A stretch of 64,000 bases of DNA from Anaerolineae bacterium. GTDB lineage: Bacteria > Chloroflexota > Anaerolineae > Aggregatilineales > Phototrophicaceae. The stretch is from positions 124,001 to 188,000 of the forward strand of contig JALHNB010000003.1 in assembly GCA_022843745.1 (NCBI GenBank), written 5' to 3'. This document shows, piece by piece, positions 13,425 through 22,829 of this stretch; positions within the stretch are counted from its first letter, which is position 1; the number at the start of each line of letters is the position of its first letter. The notes under the pieces are model-generated. The model was not told where the DNA came from, made no database searches, and was given only the letters and a program-made list of their open reading frames with translations. Both the position numbers and the translations under genes were made by a program.

Positions 13425-15230
13425 TCAACCTAATACTCGATAAGCAAAACGCAGCATCAATTCCTGATGCTCAATCTGCTGCTCCATCGCTCGTGCGCCG
13501 TGTCCGGCATCAAACCAATGGACTTCAATGGATTTTCGAAGTGAGTTGAGTTTGTCCTCGTAAACGCGCATCTGCCGAGCCGGACAGCGTGTATCATTAC
13601 TGCCCTGGATCACCTGAATCGGCGCTTTGATATTTTCAGCGTAGGTGATCGGCGAACTGTTGCGCGTCGCTTCTGGGGTTTCGTCCGGCGTTCCGCCAAA
13701 CAAGGCGCGTTGATAGCCCCGCAGCGTCTCAGCCTGATCCTCGTACATCAACTCCCAATCGGCAATTGCGATACCCGCCATGCCACCTGCCCACAAATCC
13801 GGGCGTTTACCAATCGCCTGAAGCGTCAGATAGCCGCCATACGACCAGCCCGTAATCATCACAGAGTCCGGCTCTGCGATGCCATGCTCGACCAGCCATT
13901 GATAAGCCGCCGCCATGTCATCGACTTCCAAATGACCGAGATTGCCCCAGATCGACTTTTCAAAAGCTTTGCCGAAAGTCGTTGAGCCGTGATAATTAAT
14001 CGTGCAAAAAGCGAAACCGTGATCCAACCACGCCTGACTGCGCGGCAAAAAGGTGTCCGTCATCACCGCTGTTGGGCCGCCATGTGTTTCTAAAATCGTG
14101 GGGAATGGGCCATCCCCCTCTGGTGTCGCCAGCCAACCCTGAATTTCTGCGCCGTTCGCTGATTCAAAACTAAACGACTTCCACTTGCGTCCGTCTGGCG
14201 GATCGCCCGCTGCCAGCACAACGCGACTCTGCTCACCAGTCACGCCATCGAGCGCGATCAAACGCGGCGGATTGACCGAATCTTGCCAGGTGACGAAAAT
14301 CTCACCTTTATCGGTGAAATAGCCACCCGTATATCCGCCCAAGACACCCGACGGGTGATTAAGCTTGTGGATCGCGCCCGTTTCCACCTCATAAGTGTAA
14401 GCCTGATACTCGGCCTTATAAAGCTGACAGAGCAGGATACGTTTGGTATCCAGCGACCAGCCCCAGGGTGTCACCTCACCGGGAATCTCATCAATCGCCA
14501 AATCCTGACGTTCGCCTGTGCGCGGATTACAGATCAACGGGCGGTTGTAACCCGAACGGCTGCTCGTCGCCAGGATGCGATCATCAGCAGGCGCGAATTG
14601 ATAAGCAGTAATGCTTGTGCCTTCGCCGTCCCAAAGTTCGCCAACTTGCTCACCGCTGGTCGTATCAAACGCGATCAGATTTGCTTCTAATGAACCTGAA
14701 CGTTCGGTGTTGCCAATGACCGCCGTTTTGCCATCATACGAAAGCGCTGGCCCAAATGTCAACCGAGGGTTGTGATAGATTTGCTGCGGCGCATTCCCAT
14801 TCCTAATGACGTAGATTCTAAAGCCATCTTTTCCAGCGGCGAGAAAGCCCAAAACTTCCCCATTCCGGCTCTGGCTGATGTTAAATGAGGCATAGAGTGG
14901 CATATCCGGCGTAATATCCTCTGGTTCGCCACCTTCGAACGGTACGCGCACATAATGACCGATTTCGTTGCCCTGTGCATCGTGATGATAGTAGACAAAT
15001 TGGCCGTCAGCGGAGATTAAACCCTGAACGATCCCTGTCGTATGGCTGGTGAGCTGCGTCAGGTCGCCCGTGTTCACATCCCAGGTATAAAGCTGATAAA
15101 TACCATCTTTGTTGGTGCAAACTACACCACGTGCGGGGTTGCGCCGCGCTACAGCCGACCATGCAATACTGGGAGCACGAAAACGCTGCTTCCAGGGCGC
15201 ATTCTCGCTTACATCAAGCGTACCTAACAT
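13425..15230 (-). CDS. S9 family (prolyl oligopeptidase-like) serine peptidase
   Basis: The protein has 601 residues and no signal peptide, so it is cytoplasmic. The N-terminal two thirds (to about 340) form a beta-propeller with repeats such as [16 protein letters not shown]. The C-terminal alpha/beta-hydrolase domain has the triad Ser 463 in GWSYGGY, Asp 546 in GSNDTRCP and His 577 in DAGHGAR. The closest known groups are acylaminoacyl-peptidases and dipeptidyl-peptidase-like S9C enzymes. They cleave short peptides that can enter past the propeller. The start at 15230 has GGAG 6 nt before it. That ribosome site lies in a 24-bp duplication of the end of xpt. Confidence 0.92.
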   Translation of the reverse strand: MLGTLDVSENAPWKQRFRAPSIAWSAVARRNPARGVVCTNKDGIYQLYTWDVNTGDLTQLTSHTTGIVQGLISADGQFVYYHHDAQGNEIGHYVRVPFEGGEPEDITPDMPLYASFNISQSRNGEVLGFLAAGKDGFRIYVIRNGNAPQQIYHNPRLTFGPALSYDGKTAVIGNTERSGSLEANLIAFDTTSGEQVGELWDGEGTSITAYQFAPADDRILATSSRSGYNRPLICNPRTGERQDLAIDEIPGEVTPWGWSLDTKRILLCQLYKAEYQAYTYEVETGAIHKLNHPSGVLGGYTGGYFTDKGEIFVTWQDSVNPPRLIALDGVTGEQSRVVLAAGDPPDGRKWKSFSFESANGAEIQGWLATPEGDGPFPTILETHGGPTAVMTDTFLPRSQAWLDHGFAFCTINYHGSTTFGKAFEKSIWGNLGHLEVDDMAAAYQWLVEHGIAEPDSVMITGWSYGGYLTLQAIGKRPDLWAGGMAGIAIADWELMYEDQAETLRGYQRALFGGTPDETPEATRNSSPITYAENIKAPIQVIQGSNDTRCPARQMRVYEDKLNSLRKSIEVHWFDAGHGARAMEQQIEHQELMLRFAYRVLG

Positions 15231-15232
15231 CT

Positions 15233-15280
15233 CATGCTCCTATTCCGCCAGCACATCATACTCCTATTCCGCCAGCACAA
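15233..15280. repeat. 24-bp tandem duplication carrying a stop codon and ribosome site
   Basis: The segment CTCCTATTCCGCCAGCACA occurs at 15237 and again at 15261, a period of 24 bp. The copy at 15261 is the 3' end of xpt (last residues LAE and stop, followed by GGAG). The second, extragenic copy provides the GGAG ribosome site of the S9 peptidase gene. Confidence 0.85.
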
Positions 15281-15845
15281 TTCTGCCATTATCCATATTG
15301 ATAATCGTTGCCAGCGCTTCAATCGGGAGATGGCTGTAACCATTCTGACGCATCAATTCGCGCCCGCCTTCAAACGACTTTTCGACCACCACACCCACGC
15401 CGACTACCTCAGCCTTCGCGCTCTGAACCATCCGCGCCAATGCCATCAGCGTCTTGCCTGTCGCCAAAAAATCATCGACGATCAGCACTTTTTCGCCAGC
15501 ATGTAAAAACTCCGCCGAAACCAGCAGCGGCACGTCGCCACCTTTGGTATGGCTCGGTGCAGTCTCCAGAAATACTGGCCCAGCCATCGTGATCGGTTTT
15601 TTCTTTCGCGCATAAACGACAGGCACATTCAGCACCATTCCCGTCGTCAACGCCGGGGCAATGCCCGAAATTTCCGCCGTCAGGATGCGATCAATATGAA
15701 TGCCTTCAAAGCGTTTTGCCATTTCACGCCCCATCTCGACCATCAAATCCGGGTAAATCTGATGATTGAGAATGCTGTCAATTTTAAGAATCCCGCTGCC
15801 CAGGTTCTGCCCCTCGGCCAATATCCGATCTTTCAACGCTTGCAT
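15264..15845 (-). CDS. xpt: Xanthine phosphoribosyltransferase
   Basis: With 193 residues it has the normal family length. It salvages xanthine with PRPP to give XMP, the substrate of GuaA encoded on the same strand. Motifs are the PRPP-binding loop VLIVDDFLATGKTLMAL, the N-terminal Xpt block RILAEGQNLGSGILKID, ILTAEISGIAPA and the flexible-loop region VVYARKKKPITM. The gene starts 9 bp after the EthD-domain gene, leaving no room for a purine riboswitch of its own. Confidence 0.95.
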   Translation of the reverse strand: MQALKDRILAEGQNLGSGILKIDSILNHQIYPDLMVEMGREMAKRFEGIHIDRILTAEISGIAPALTTGMVLNVPVVYARKKKPITMAGPVFLETAPSHTKGGDVPLLVSAEFLHAGEKVLIVDDFLATGKTLMALARMVQSAKAEVVGVGVVVEKSFEGGRELMRQNGYSHLPIEALATIINMDNGRIVLAE

Positions 15846-15854
15846 AGCTGTCTT

Positions 15855-16313
15855 TCAGTCCTTTGTTTCTGTAGCTTCTGGTGGTGCTGTGGTTTCTGTA
15901 GTTTCTGTAGTTTCTATGGGTGATGAGGCTTCTGTTGGCACGATGGTTTCTGATATTTCTGATGTGGTTTCTGTTGGCACGATGGTTTCTGTGGTTTCTG
16001 TCCTCGCGCCAGCTTCTTCATAAACTTCCGCAAAGATGAGTTCGAATGACTTCGGCGGGAAGCGCGAAATTTCACCGCCGGCTTCCTGACCACTTGGGGA
16101 GAGGAGCGACTGCTCCATCTTGGCCTGGCTCTCAAAATAGACTTCAAGAATGCGATAAATCCGCGAATCGCCGAGTGGACTCCCAACGACGCTGATAACC
16201 TGCCGCCGCGTGATGTCTGGCATTCGCTCGACCAGCGCTAACAGGTCGTTGTAGCTGTTCTCGAATTTTTCTTGATTAACCGGTTTGTTGAAGATAAGCA
16301 TGAATTTGAACAT
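15855..16313 (-). CDS. EthD-domain protein with Thr/Glu-rich tail
   Basis: Residues 1-100 of this 152-residue protein form an EthD-like ferredoxin-fold domain (MFKFMLIFNKPVNQEKFENS, VGSPLGDSRIYRILEVYFES). Residues 104-152 are a low-complexity tail built of TETTE, IVPTE and SEISE units, caused by short DNA repeats reading GTTTCTG/GGCACGATGG on the plus strand. The EthD fold is found in proteins around oxidative degradation and in unrelated dimeric proteins, so the role here is open. The tail probably varies between strains. It precedes xpt by 9 bp. Confidence 0.75.
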   Translation of the reverse strand: MFKFMLIFNKPVNQEKFENSYNDLLALVERMPDITRRQVISVVGSPLGDSRIYRILEVYFESQAKMEQSLLSPSGQEAGGEISRFPPKSFELIFAEVYEEAGARTETTETIVPTETTSEISETIVPTEASSPIETTETTETTAPPEATETKD

Positions 16314-16392
16314 AATTTGAACCCTAATCCTGATGCAAAAACCGGGCTGTTGTTAGCCCGGTCGCTGATTATATGCTCATTTGTGAAAAATG

Positions 16393-16767
16393 CTACTTGT
16401 TATCCCCGCGCAGCATTAAACCAAGCAGGAATCCGATAATAAGCGCGATGGCGACAGCACGCATGGGGTTTTTCGTGACGACGCGCGTGGCCTGATCGCC
16501 CATCTGATCGACAGAATGGGTATTGAGATAGTGGGCGGTTTTTTCGAGGTTTTTAGCCAATATATCAGCCTTTTCTACGGCTTCTTTATCGACTTTGGCA
16601 TCGCGCACTTCCTTGCGGATGGTGTGGGCAGCGTTATTGAGCTGCTTCACCGTTTCTTTCTTGACATCTTCAGCGCGCTGGCGGATTTCACGTCCCAGCT
16701 CGTTGGCTTCTTTCTTCAGCTCTTCAGCGACTTGCTCGACTTTTTCGTTTCCATTTAATGGAGACAT
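16393..16767 (-). CDS. DUF883/ElaB-YqjD-like membrane-anchored helical protein
   Basis: About 124 residues. Long charged heptad-rich helices (VEQVAEELKKEANELGREIR, then KKETVKQLNNAAHTIRKEV) are followed by a C-terminal membrane helix NPMRAVAIALIIGFLLGLML, the arrangement of the ElaB/YqjD family of membrane-anchored proteins in enterobacteria, some of which bind ribosomes. The frame is open further upstream, but AGGAGGG at 16773-16779 sits 5 nt before the ATG at 16767, so the protein starts there (the adjacent ATG at 16770 is too close). It is probably an inner-membrane protein of stationary phase or stress. The function is inferred only from architecture. Confidence 0.7.
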   Translation of the reverse strand: MSPLNGNEKVEQVAEELKKEANELGREIRQRAEDVKKETVKQLNNAAHTIRKEVRDAKVDKEAVEKADILAKNLEKTAHYLNTHSVDQMGDQATRVVTKNPMRAVAIALIIGFLLGLMLRGDNK

Positions 16768-17102
16768 CATTTCCCTCCTGATGGAATCAACTTTCCTATG
16801 ACTCCATTGTATCTCAAAAATTACCCGTTGCGGAGGGACGACTGGCCTATCTTGGATAGACAATCTACTGCAATTGAGGGAATAGACGCTATAATCCCCT
16901 CAATCTTTAGCGTACGTTGAGAACGTGTTTGAATATTCGCATTACAACTTATTATGATCTATTAAATGATGCTTTGATAGTTTGCATCCCGTCCAACGAG
17001 CTATATTTCTCCCCTTTCTCCATGCGATGGGGAAAGGGGTCGGGGGATAGGGGATGGATTTTCAACCAGGTTCTGAACGGCATTTTTATCAAGGATCAAG
17101 CG
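16768..17102. other. Divergent intergenic region with inverted repeats
   Basis: 335 bp separate the DUF883-like gene from the dioxygenase gene. A TATAAT at 16890-16895 is flanked by TTGAGGG (16874-16880) and CCCTCAA (16897-16903), so a -10-like box lies inside an inverted repeat. Near the 3' end, CCCCTTTCTCC and GGGGAAAGGGG (about 17010-17039) form a hairpin like those in the 257-bp element at 11.6-11.9 kb. No convincing small gene is seen. Confidence 0.5.
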
Positions 17103-17915
17103 ATGAATACTGAAGTTACGCCTGAACAAATCAATTTTTACCGTGAAAACGGATTCGTGGTAATCGACAATTTTCTGACCCCGGAAGAACTCGAAGTCTG
17201 GCGCAAGGCTGTCGATGAAGCTGTCGCCCAGCGCGAGGATTTCCTGATGGCGACACGGGAAGCTCGCGCCGACAAGGTTTTTTATGAGCAGGTTTTTATC
17301 CAGCGCATCAACCTGTGGAACGACCACGCCAAAATGAAAGAGTTGATGTTTGATGCCCGTCTGGGAAAAATGATGGCTGATCTGGCGGGCGTGGATGGCA
17401 TTCGCATCTGGCACGATCAGGCGCTCATCAAACCCGCCTGGGGCAACCCAACTGGCTGGCATCTGGATAACCCTTTCTGGTCGTTTACGTCGCGCGACTC
17501 GCTTTCTGTCTGGGTGGCGCTGGACGATGTGACGCTCGAAAACGGCTGTCTCTATTTCCTGCCGGGGACGCACAAACTCGGCGGTTGGGACGTGACCAAA
17601 ATCGGCGAAAATGTCGGCGATCTGTTCAAAATCTATCCCGAATGGATCAATATGAAAGCTATTCCCGCGCCCATGAAAGCCGGATCATGCTCCATCCATA
17701 ACGGCTTTACGGCGCACGGGGCGAACTCCAATATGACTCCCGGCCCGCGCCGCGCCATGACCTGCGCTTATATGCCGGATGGCAGCACCTTCAGTGGGCG
17801 CAAAAATATTCTGCCGCAGGAATATTTTGAAAAACTCAAACTCGGCGATTTGCTGGACGACGACAACCAGAATCCGCTGATTTATCACCGCACCAAAGAA
17901 TATGTGACGGCATAA
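17103..17915 (+). CDS. Phytanoyl-CoA dioxygenase (PhyH) family protein
   Basis: This 270-residue Fe(II)/2-oxoglutarate-dependent oxygenase-like protein starts MNTEVTPEQINFYRENGFVV, a typical PhyH opening. The iron-binding set is visible as HLD (His 120, Asp 122) in GWHLDNPFW and His 205 in GFTAHGANSN. Arg 216 in PGPRRAMTCAYMPDG would hold 2-oxoglutarate. The DENGCLYFLPGTHKLG-like turn is also present as ENGCLYFLPGTHK. The substrate is unknown. The longer open frame upstream would translate a GC-rich hairpin, so the ATG at 17103 is preferred. The glycoside hydrolase gene follows after 9 bp. Confidence 0.9.
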   Translation: MNTEVTPEQINFYRENGFVVIDNFLTPEELEVWRKAVDEAVAQREDFLMATREARADKVFYEQVFIQRINLWNDHAKMKELMFDARLGKMMADLAGVDGIRIWHDQALIKPAWGNPTGWHLDNPFWSFTSRDSLSVWVALDDVTLENGCLYFLPGTHKLGGWDVTKIGENVGDLFKIYPEWINMKAIPAPMKAGSCSIHNGFTAHGANSNMTPGPRRAMTCAYMPDGSTFSGRKNILPQEYFEKLKLGDLLDDDNQNPLIYHRTKEYVTA

Positions 17916-17924
17916 CGGTAAAAT

Positions 17925-19628
17925 TTGTTGATAAACTTGAAAATATTGCGCCGTCTGGCGGTTGTGTTGGTTGTCATCACTGTTTTGACGGGATTGTTAG
18001 CGCTCGATTTAGCCAATCACGGTCTGGCATGGCGAATATTCTGGAATCTGACAGGCGAGGAAACCCCGCTTGCTCAGGTGCGCGGGATGGTCGAATGGAC
18101 GGGTAATTTTATCCGTCCACAGCCGCACACCGACCCGATGACACCGATCAATCACACCGATGTCAACCCTTACGGCATCAACACCTTTCTTCAGCAGGAA
18201 GTCGAACTCAGCAAGCGTGAGCAGCAGGTGCAGATGATCGCCGATGCCGGATTCACGATGATTCGGCAGCAATTCCCCTGGGCGGACATCGAGATTGACG
18301 GGCGCGGCGATTTTGTGGATCGTCGCAACGACCTCAACGGCGATGGTATGAAGGACGAGATCAGCGCGTGGGATAAATACGACAATATTGTCGATCTCGC
18401 CGAGCAGTATGGCATAGAAATTCAGGCGCGGCTGGATAACCCGCCCCGCTGGTCACGCGCCAACCCCGATATTGGCGATTTCGCGCCGCCAGACGATTTT
18501 CAGGATTTTGTGAATTACACGGTTGCCGTCGCCGAACGTTACAAAGGCCGCATCCGCTACTATCAAATCTGGAATGAGCCGAACGCCAACGGGGAGTGGG
18601 GCAACCAGCCCGTCAGTCCCGAAGGCTATACCGATTTACTCTGCCAGACCTACACCGTGCTCAAGGCCATTGACCCGGAAATCGTGGTCATCAGTGGGCC
18701 GCTGTCACCTACTGTGTCGCTAACCGACCAGAATTTAAACGACTTCATTTTTTTGCAGCGCATGTACGATGCCGGCGCGGGCGCATGTTTCGATGTCATG
18801 TCGGCGCAGGGCTATGGATTTTTCAGCAGCCCTACAGATCGCCGCTTGCGCCCGATGACGCTGACCTACGCGCGGCATATCTACATTCGCGACATTATGG
18901 TCGCCAACGGGGACTCGCATAAACCCATCTGGATCAGTGAGGCTGCCTGGAATTCGCAACCGGAAGACCCGGCGATTATCGGCTATGGCGCGTATGGCAT
19001 TGTCACTGAGGAACAAGCCGCGCGTTACATGCCGCTGGCCTATCAACGAGCGCAGGAGGAATGGCCCTGGATTGGCAATATCAGCTATTGGTTTTTCAAA
19101 CGCGCCGACGACAGTGAACGCAGCCAAGCGTTTTATTATTTCCGTATGGTCGAGCCGGATTTCACGCCGCTGCCTGTGTATGACACACTGAAAAATTACA
19201 TCACCTCGCAAACGCCTGTGTTATATGTCGGGGTGCATCAGGCGGAAAACTGGGCGGTTGAATTACCTGATGATGCGCAGTTGATTGACGCTGAAGGCGC
19301 GGAATTCAGCAAAGCAGTTCAAACCAGTCGCTTCAAATTTGACTCCTACGGCACGGATGTGCTTATTCGCTGGCGCGGCGATGCAGCGGGCAAAGAAGGT
19401 GTCGTCACTTTGCCGGACGGCTGGAATTTGACCGTTGCGCGCGGACAGTTGATGCCGACAGTCAGCACATTTGAGACCGACCCTAGTGATACATGGGTGA
19501 TCGACTCGATTACTGTCCTTAATCGCACTTTCGAAAATATCTTCCCACTGGCGGCAGGCGCGGTGATCGCGGTTACGATGCTGCTCTGGGCGGTCATCAG
19601 CGGCTTGTGGGCACGTCGAAAATCATGA
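17925..19628 (+). CDS. Membrane-anchored glycoside hydrolase-like TIM-barrel protein
   Basis: A 567-residue protein with an N-terminal helix (about 8-27) and a C-terminal helix (about 540-562), so both ends are anchored and the barrel faces outside. The barrel has the clan GH-A pattern. YYQIWNEPNANGEWG carries the acid/base Glu 218, and PIWISEAAWNS carries the nucleophile Glu 339. This resembles GH39 and related families, but the substrate is not predictable. The start is TTG at 17925 with no clear ribosome site, so translation may be coupled to the oxygenase gene 9 bp upstream. A second WNEQN/SELGY barrel occurs at the right edge of the window. Confidence 0.82.
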   Translation: MLINLKILRRLAVVLVVITVLTGLLALDLANHGLAWRIFWNLTGEETPLAQVRGMVEWTGNFIRPQPHTDPMTPINHTDVNPYGINTFLQQEVELSKREQQVQMIADAGFTMIRQQFPWADIEIDGRGDFVDRRNDLNGDGMKDEISAWDKYDNIVDLAEQYGIEIQARLDNPPRWSRANPDIGDFAPPDDFQDFVNYTVAVAERYKGRIRYYQIWNEPNANGEWGNQPVSPEGYTDLLCQTYTVLKAIDPEIVVISGPLSPTVSLTDQNLNDFIFLQRMYDAGAGACFDVMSAQGYGFFSSPTDRRLRPMTLTYARHIYIRDIMVANGDSHKPIWISEAAWNSQPEDPAIIGYGAYGIVTEEQAARYMPLAYQRAQEEWPWIGNISYWFFKRADDSERSQAFYYFRMVEPDFTPLPVYDTLKNYITSQTPVLYVGVHQAENWAVELPDDAQLIDAEGAEFSKAVQTSRFKFDSYGTDVLIRWRGDAAGKEGVVTLPDGWNLTVARGQLMPTVSTFETDPSDTWVIDSITVLNRTFENIFPLAAGAVIAVTMLLWAVISGLWARRKS

Positions 19629-19699
19629 GCATCGTATGCGCTGCTTTGACAATAAATGGTAAGGCATTAGTGCGTACTATAAAAATTGCATTAGAATTA

Positions 19700-19713
19700 A
19701 GAACAATTGTTCT
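19700..19713. promoter_or_regulatory. Perfect GAAC-N4-GTTC palindrome, LexA-box-like
   Basis: AGAACAATTGTTCT is a perfect 14-bp palindrome that fits the GAAC-N4-GTTC pattern of Gram-positive SOS boxes. A half-site repeat (CCAGAACAATT) follows at about 19718. It lies 19 bp before the first possible start of the GT39-like gene. Regulation by LexA is only a possibility. lexA is not in the window. Confidence 0.35.
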
Positions 19714-19731
19714 GGTCCAGAACAATTTGGA

Positions 19732-21765
19732 TTGGGAATTCGCACATCATTTCTTTTGCAGGCCGCACAAGCGTCCGTAAACACCAGCGGATTAAGGCTA
19801 AACCCGATGTCGATGCCCCAACGCATCACTCCTACAAAATCTCTCTCTGCCTCCCTGCCTCTCCGCGCCTTTGCGTTGAGTATTTGCATTTTGCTTTTAG
19901 CCGCGCTCGTTCGATTTCACAACCTCGGCGCGCAATCCCTGTGGAATGACGAGGGCAATAGCTACGTCCAGGCGACGCGCTCATTCGCGGACATCGCCGC
20001 CAACGCTGCCCGCGATATTCACCCGCCGGGCTACTATTGGCTGTTGGCGGTCTGGCGCACCCTGACTGGCGAATCGGAATTTGCGCTGCGTTCGCTGTCG
20101 GCTTTCGCCAGCATCTTGACTGTCGCTTTCACTTATGCTATCGGCAGACGAATTTTCAGCCCATTGGCAGGGCTGGCAGCGGCGCTTTTCGTTGCGCTCA
20201 ATACGTTCAGCATTTACTACGCTCAGGAAGCGCGGATGTATGCCCTGCTGGCGATGTGGGCAGCGGCGAGTATGTGGGCGCTGGCGGGATTTTTGCGAAT
20301 GTGGCATGTAGGGGCGCAGCGCGCCGTGCCCCTACGATGGGCATTGGCATTGTCGATGTTCAACGCGGCGGGGTTATGGACACAGTACGCCTATCCGTTC
20401 GTGATGATGGCGCAGGGTGTTGTGTTTGCGGTGTGGTTTGTAGGGGCACGGCGCGCCGTGCCCCTACGCTTGATGACCCTTCCCTTGATTTTATACGTTG
20501 CCGCCAATCTGCTCACCATCATACTCTATTTGCCCTGGCTGCCGACGGCGATTGAGCGCGTCACGTCCTGGCCGAACACGGGCGAACCCACGCCTTTTAA
20601 CGCCGCGCTCGGCATGATTCTCGGCTGGTTTACATTTGGTATCACCTATACCGTCAACGATGCCAGTTGGGTCGCGATTGGGCTGTTTCTGCTGATTTTC
20701 GGGCTACGGGCGCGGCGAAATACTTGGCAATCGGTGGTTTTTTTGCCGTTGATCTGGGCGGCGCTGCCTGTCGCCATCTTTTTAGCGCTCGGCCTGTTCC
20801 GCGAAAGCAACCTCAAATTTTTGCTGCCGTCACAAATCGGATTCGCGCTGCTGATGGGGCGCGGCATCTGGATGCTGTGGACACTGGATATTCCGGCGCG
20901 TCCGGCACTCGCGAAAAACGCGCCCAAATTAGCCGCTGTCGCCGGATTTTTGGGAATTCTCGCGAATCTGTGGGCGGGCTTGACACCGCTTTATCACGAT
21001 TTTCAGCGGGCGGATTATCGCGGGATGGTCGCCGAGATCAGCGCGAATTTGCAGTCCGACGATGCGGTTATTCTCGACGCGCCGAATCAGGAGGAAGTTT
21101 TTCGCTATTATTATCGCGGCGCAGCACCCGTTTATCCGCTGCCACCCGGCCTGGGCGGTAACGACGACGAAACGCGCGAGCTTGTGCGGCAGATTATCGC
21201 CGATCACCGCCGGATATTCGTCGTATTTTGGGGCGAAACCGAACGCGACCCCAACCTTGCCGTGGAATCGACACTGGACAGTGAATCCTATGAAGCCCGC
21301 AGCGATTGGTATGGTGATGTGCGGTTAGTGCGCTATGTTACGCCCATCGAGCCGACAATTATTCGCGAATCCGGCGCACGTTTCGGCGAGTCGATCACGC
21401 TGGAAAGTTATGCTTTGAGCGCGGACTCGGTTCAGCCAGGTGATGTGCTGCAACTCCGGCTTACCTGGCAAACAGATGCGCCGCTGGAAACACGCTACAA
21501 AGTGTTCGTGCAACTGCTCGATTCTGACGGCGTTCTCGTCACCCAGCGCGATAGCGAACCCGGCGGCGGCTTGGCACTCACAACGACATGGAAAACAGGC
21601 GATTCGATCATCGACAATCATGCGCTCTTGCTTCCCGATAATTTATCACCCGCTAACTATGCGCTCATTATTGGCCTCTACAATATAGATGATCCGCAAG
21701 AGCGCTTACAAGTTGGCGAAGCGGATTATTTAAATTTGAGCGAAATCTCAGTTGTTGAAAATTAA
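19732..21765 (+). CDS. GT39-like membrane glycosyltransferase with two embedded REP palindromes
   Basis: 677 residues with about 10-12 membrane helices, of the ArnT/protein-mannosyltransferase-like (GT-C) type. These enzymes move sugars from polyprenyl-phosphate donors on the outer face. Motifs are SLWNDEGNSYV in the first outside loop with the catalytic acidic residues, DIHPPGYYWLLA and YYAQEARMYAL. A soluble C-terminal domain runs from about 515. The loops at about 193-202 (VGAQRAVPLR) and 237-246 (VGARRAVPLR) are translations of GTAGGGGC palindromes. The N-terminus is uncertain: the ATG at 19807 is an alternative, and residues 27-40 (TKSLSASLPLRAFA) look repeat-derived. Gene order suggests surface glycan work with the upstream hydrolase. 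Confidence 0.82.
   Translation: MGIRTSFLLQAAQASVNTSGLRLNPMSMPQRITPTKSLSASLPLRAFALSICILLLAALVRFHNLGAQSLWNDEGNSYVQATRSFADIAANAARDIHPPGYYWLLAVWRTLTGESEFALRSLSAFASILTVAFTYAIGRRIFSPLAGLAAALFVALNTFSIYYAQEARMYALLAMWAAASMWALAGFLRMWHVGAQRAVPLRWALALSMFNAAGLWTQYAYPFVMMAQGVVFAVWFVGARRAVPLRLMTLPLILYVAANLLTIILYLPWLPTAIERVTSWPNTGEPTPFNAALGMILGWFTFGITYTVNDASWVAIGLFLLIFGLRARRNTWQSVVFLPLIWAALPVAIFLALGLFRESNLKFLLPSQIGFALLMGRGIWMLWTLDIPARPALAKNAPKLAAVAGFLGILANLWAGLTPLYHDFQRADYRGMVAEISANLQSDDAVILDAPNQEEVFRYYYRGAAPVYPLPPGLGGNDDETRELVRQIIADHRRIFVVFWGETERDPNLAVESTLDSESYEARSDWYGDVRLVRYVTPIEPTIIRESGARFGESITLESYALSADSVQPGDVLQLRLTWQTDAPLETRYKVFVQLLDSDGVLVTQRDSEPGGGLALTTTWKTGDSIIDNHALLLPDNLSPANYALIIGLYNIDDPQERLQVGEADYLNLSEISVVEN
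20308..20335. repeat. REP-like palindrome inside a coding region (copy 1)
   Basis: GTAGGGGCGC and GCCCCTAC arms bound a 28-bp near-palindrome inside the GT39-like gene, read as VGAQRAVPLR. It falls in a loop between two predicted membrane helices. Confidence 0.9.
20440..20467. repeat. REP-like palindrome inside a coding region (copy 2, perfect)
   Basis: A perfect 28-bp palindrome with arms GTAGGGGCACGGCG and its complement, read as VGARRAVPLR in the GT39-like gene. It again lies between two membrane helices, 132 bp (exactly 44 codons) after copy 1. Confidence 0.92.
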
Positions 21766-21822
21766 AATTTTGAACCACTGAGACACTGAGTACACAGAGA
21801 CATCCTTTTAAGGAGAACCATC

Positions 21823-22746
21823 ATGCGTGTCATTATTACAGGCGGAACAGGTCAGATCGGCAGGCCATTGATCGCCGACCTACTGAAACAGGGTTATGAA
21901 GTCGTCGTCCTCAGCCGCAGTCCGGGGGTGGTCAAGGGATTGCCGAAAGATGTGATTATCGAGGGCTGGGATGCCCGTACTGCCAAAGGATGGGGACATC
22001 TTGCCGACGGCGCAGGCGCGATTGTCAACCTCGCGGGCGAAAATATCGCGGGTGAGGGCTTTTTGCCCGCAAAGTGGACGGACGAACGCAAAAAACGCAT
22101 TATCGACAGCCGCGTAAATGCAGGCAAGGCTGTCGCGGAGGCCGTCGAGCAGGCCGCGAAAAAACCGGGGGTGGTCATTCAAGCCTCAGCCGTCGGCTAT
22201 TATGGCCCGCGCGGGAGCGAAGAAATTACCGAAGACACACCGCCAGGGAGCGATTTTCTGGCGAAAGTTTGCATTGACTGGGAAGCCTCATCAGCATCGG
22301 TTGAAAAACTGGGTGTGCGCCGCGCCGTCATTCGTACTGGGATTCCGCTGAGTTTTGAAGAAGGCGCACTGTCACGGATGGCGCTGCCGTTCAAGCTGTT
22401 CGCGGGCGGCCCACTCGGCAGCGGCAAGCAGCAGTTCCCCTGGATTCACCCGGCTGACGAGACACGCGCGATTCGCTTTTTGATCGAAAATTCGAATGCC
22501 AGCGGCGCGTTTAACCTGACCGCGCCCAATCCGCTGTCTAACGCCGAGTTCAGCCGCGCGTTGGGCAAGGTGATGGGGCGACCATCCTTTGTACCAGCGC
22601 CCGCCTTTGCATTCGAGATGGCGTTTGGCGAGGCCGCCTCGCTGGTGCTGACCGGACAACGTGCCGTCCCCAAGCGATTACTGGAAGCGGGCTACAAATT
22701 CCAGTTCACCGATGCCGAGGCTGCCCTGCGCAACATCTACCGCTAA
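21823..22746 (+). CDS. TIGR01777 family NAD(P)-dependent epimerase-like protein (SDR39U1 type)
   Basis: With 307 residues this is a complete extended/atypical SDR. The dinucleotide-binding motif is GGTGQIG at the N-terminus. The family blocks [44 protein letters not shown] and [13 protein letters not shown] are all present. The C-terminal DUF1731 domain starts near 250 ([21 protein letters not shown]) and ends with [19 protein letters not shown]. The substrate of this widespread family is not known. AAGGAG lies 7 nt before the start. The upstream gap holds ACTGAGACACTGAG-type simple sequence common in such genomes. Confidence 0.93.
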   Translation: MRVIITGGTGQIGRPLIADLLKQGYEVVVLSRSPGVVKGLPKDVIIEGWDARTAKGWGHLADGAGAIVNLAGENIAGEGFLPAKWTDERKKRIIDSRVNAGKAVAEAVEQAAKKPGVVIQASAVGYYGPRGSEEITEDTPPGSDFLAKVCIDWEASSASVEKLGVRRAVIRTGIPLSFEEGALSRMALPFKLFAGGPLGSGKQQFPWIHPADETRAIRFLIENSNASGAFNLTAPNPLSNAEFSRALGKVMGRPSFVPAPAFAFEMAFGEAASLVLTGQRAVPKRLLEAGYKFQFTDAEAALRNIYR

Positions 22747-22829
22747 AAACGCACTCCAAACATGCGCTCCCGAAATTCTGAATATGAGTCACAATAGTGA
22801 AGCGATATTCAAAATTAAAGGAGCGCTTT

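Noticed and set aside
15846-15854. Purine riboswitch before xpt
   Set aside because: Only 9 bp separate xpt from the upstream gene, so there is no room for an aptamer.
17008-17102. N-terminal extension of the PhyH-like protein
   Set aside because: The upstream open frame translates a GC-rich hairpin repeat, and the internal start gives the normal family N-terminus.
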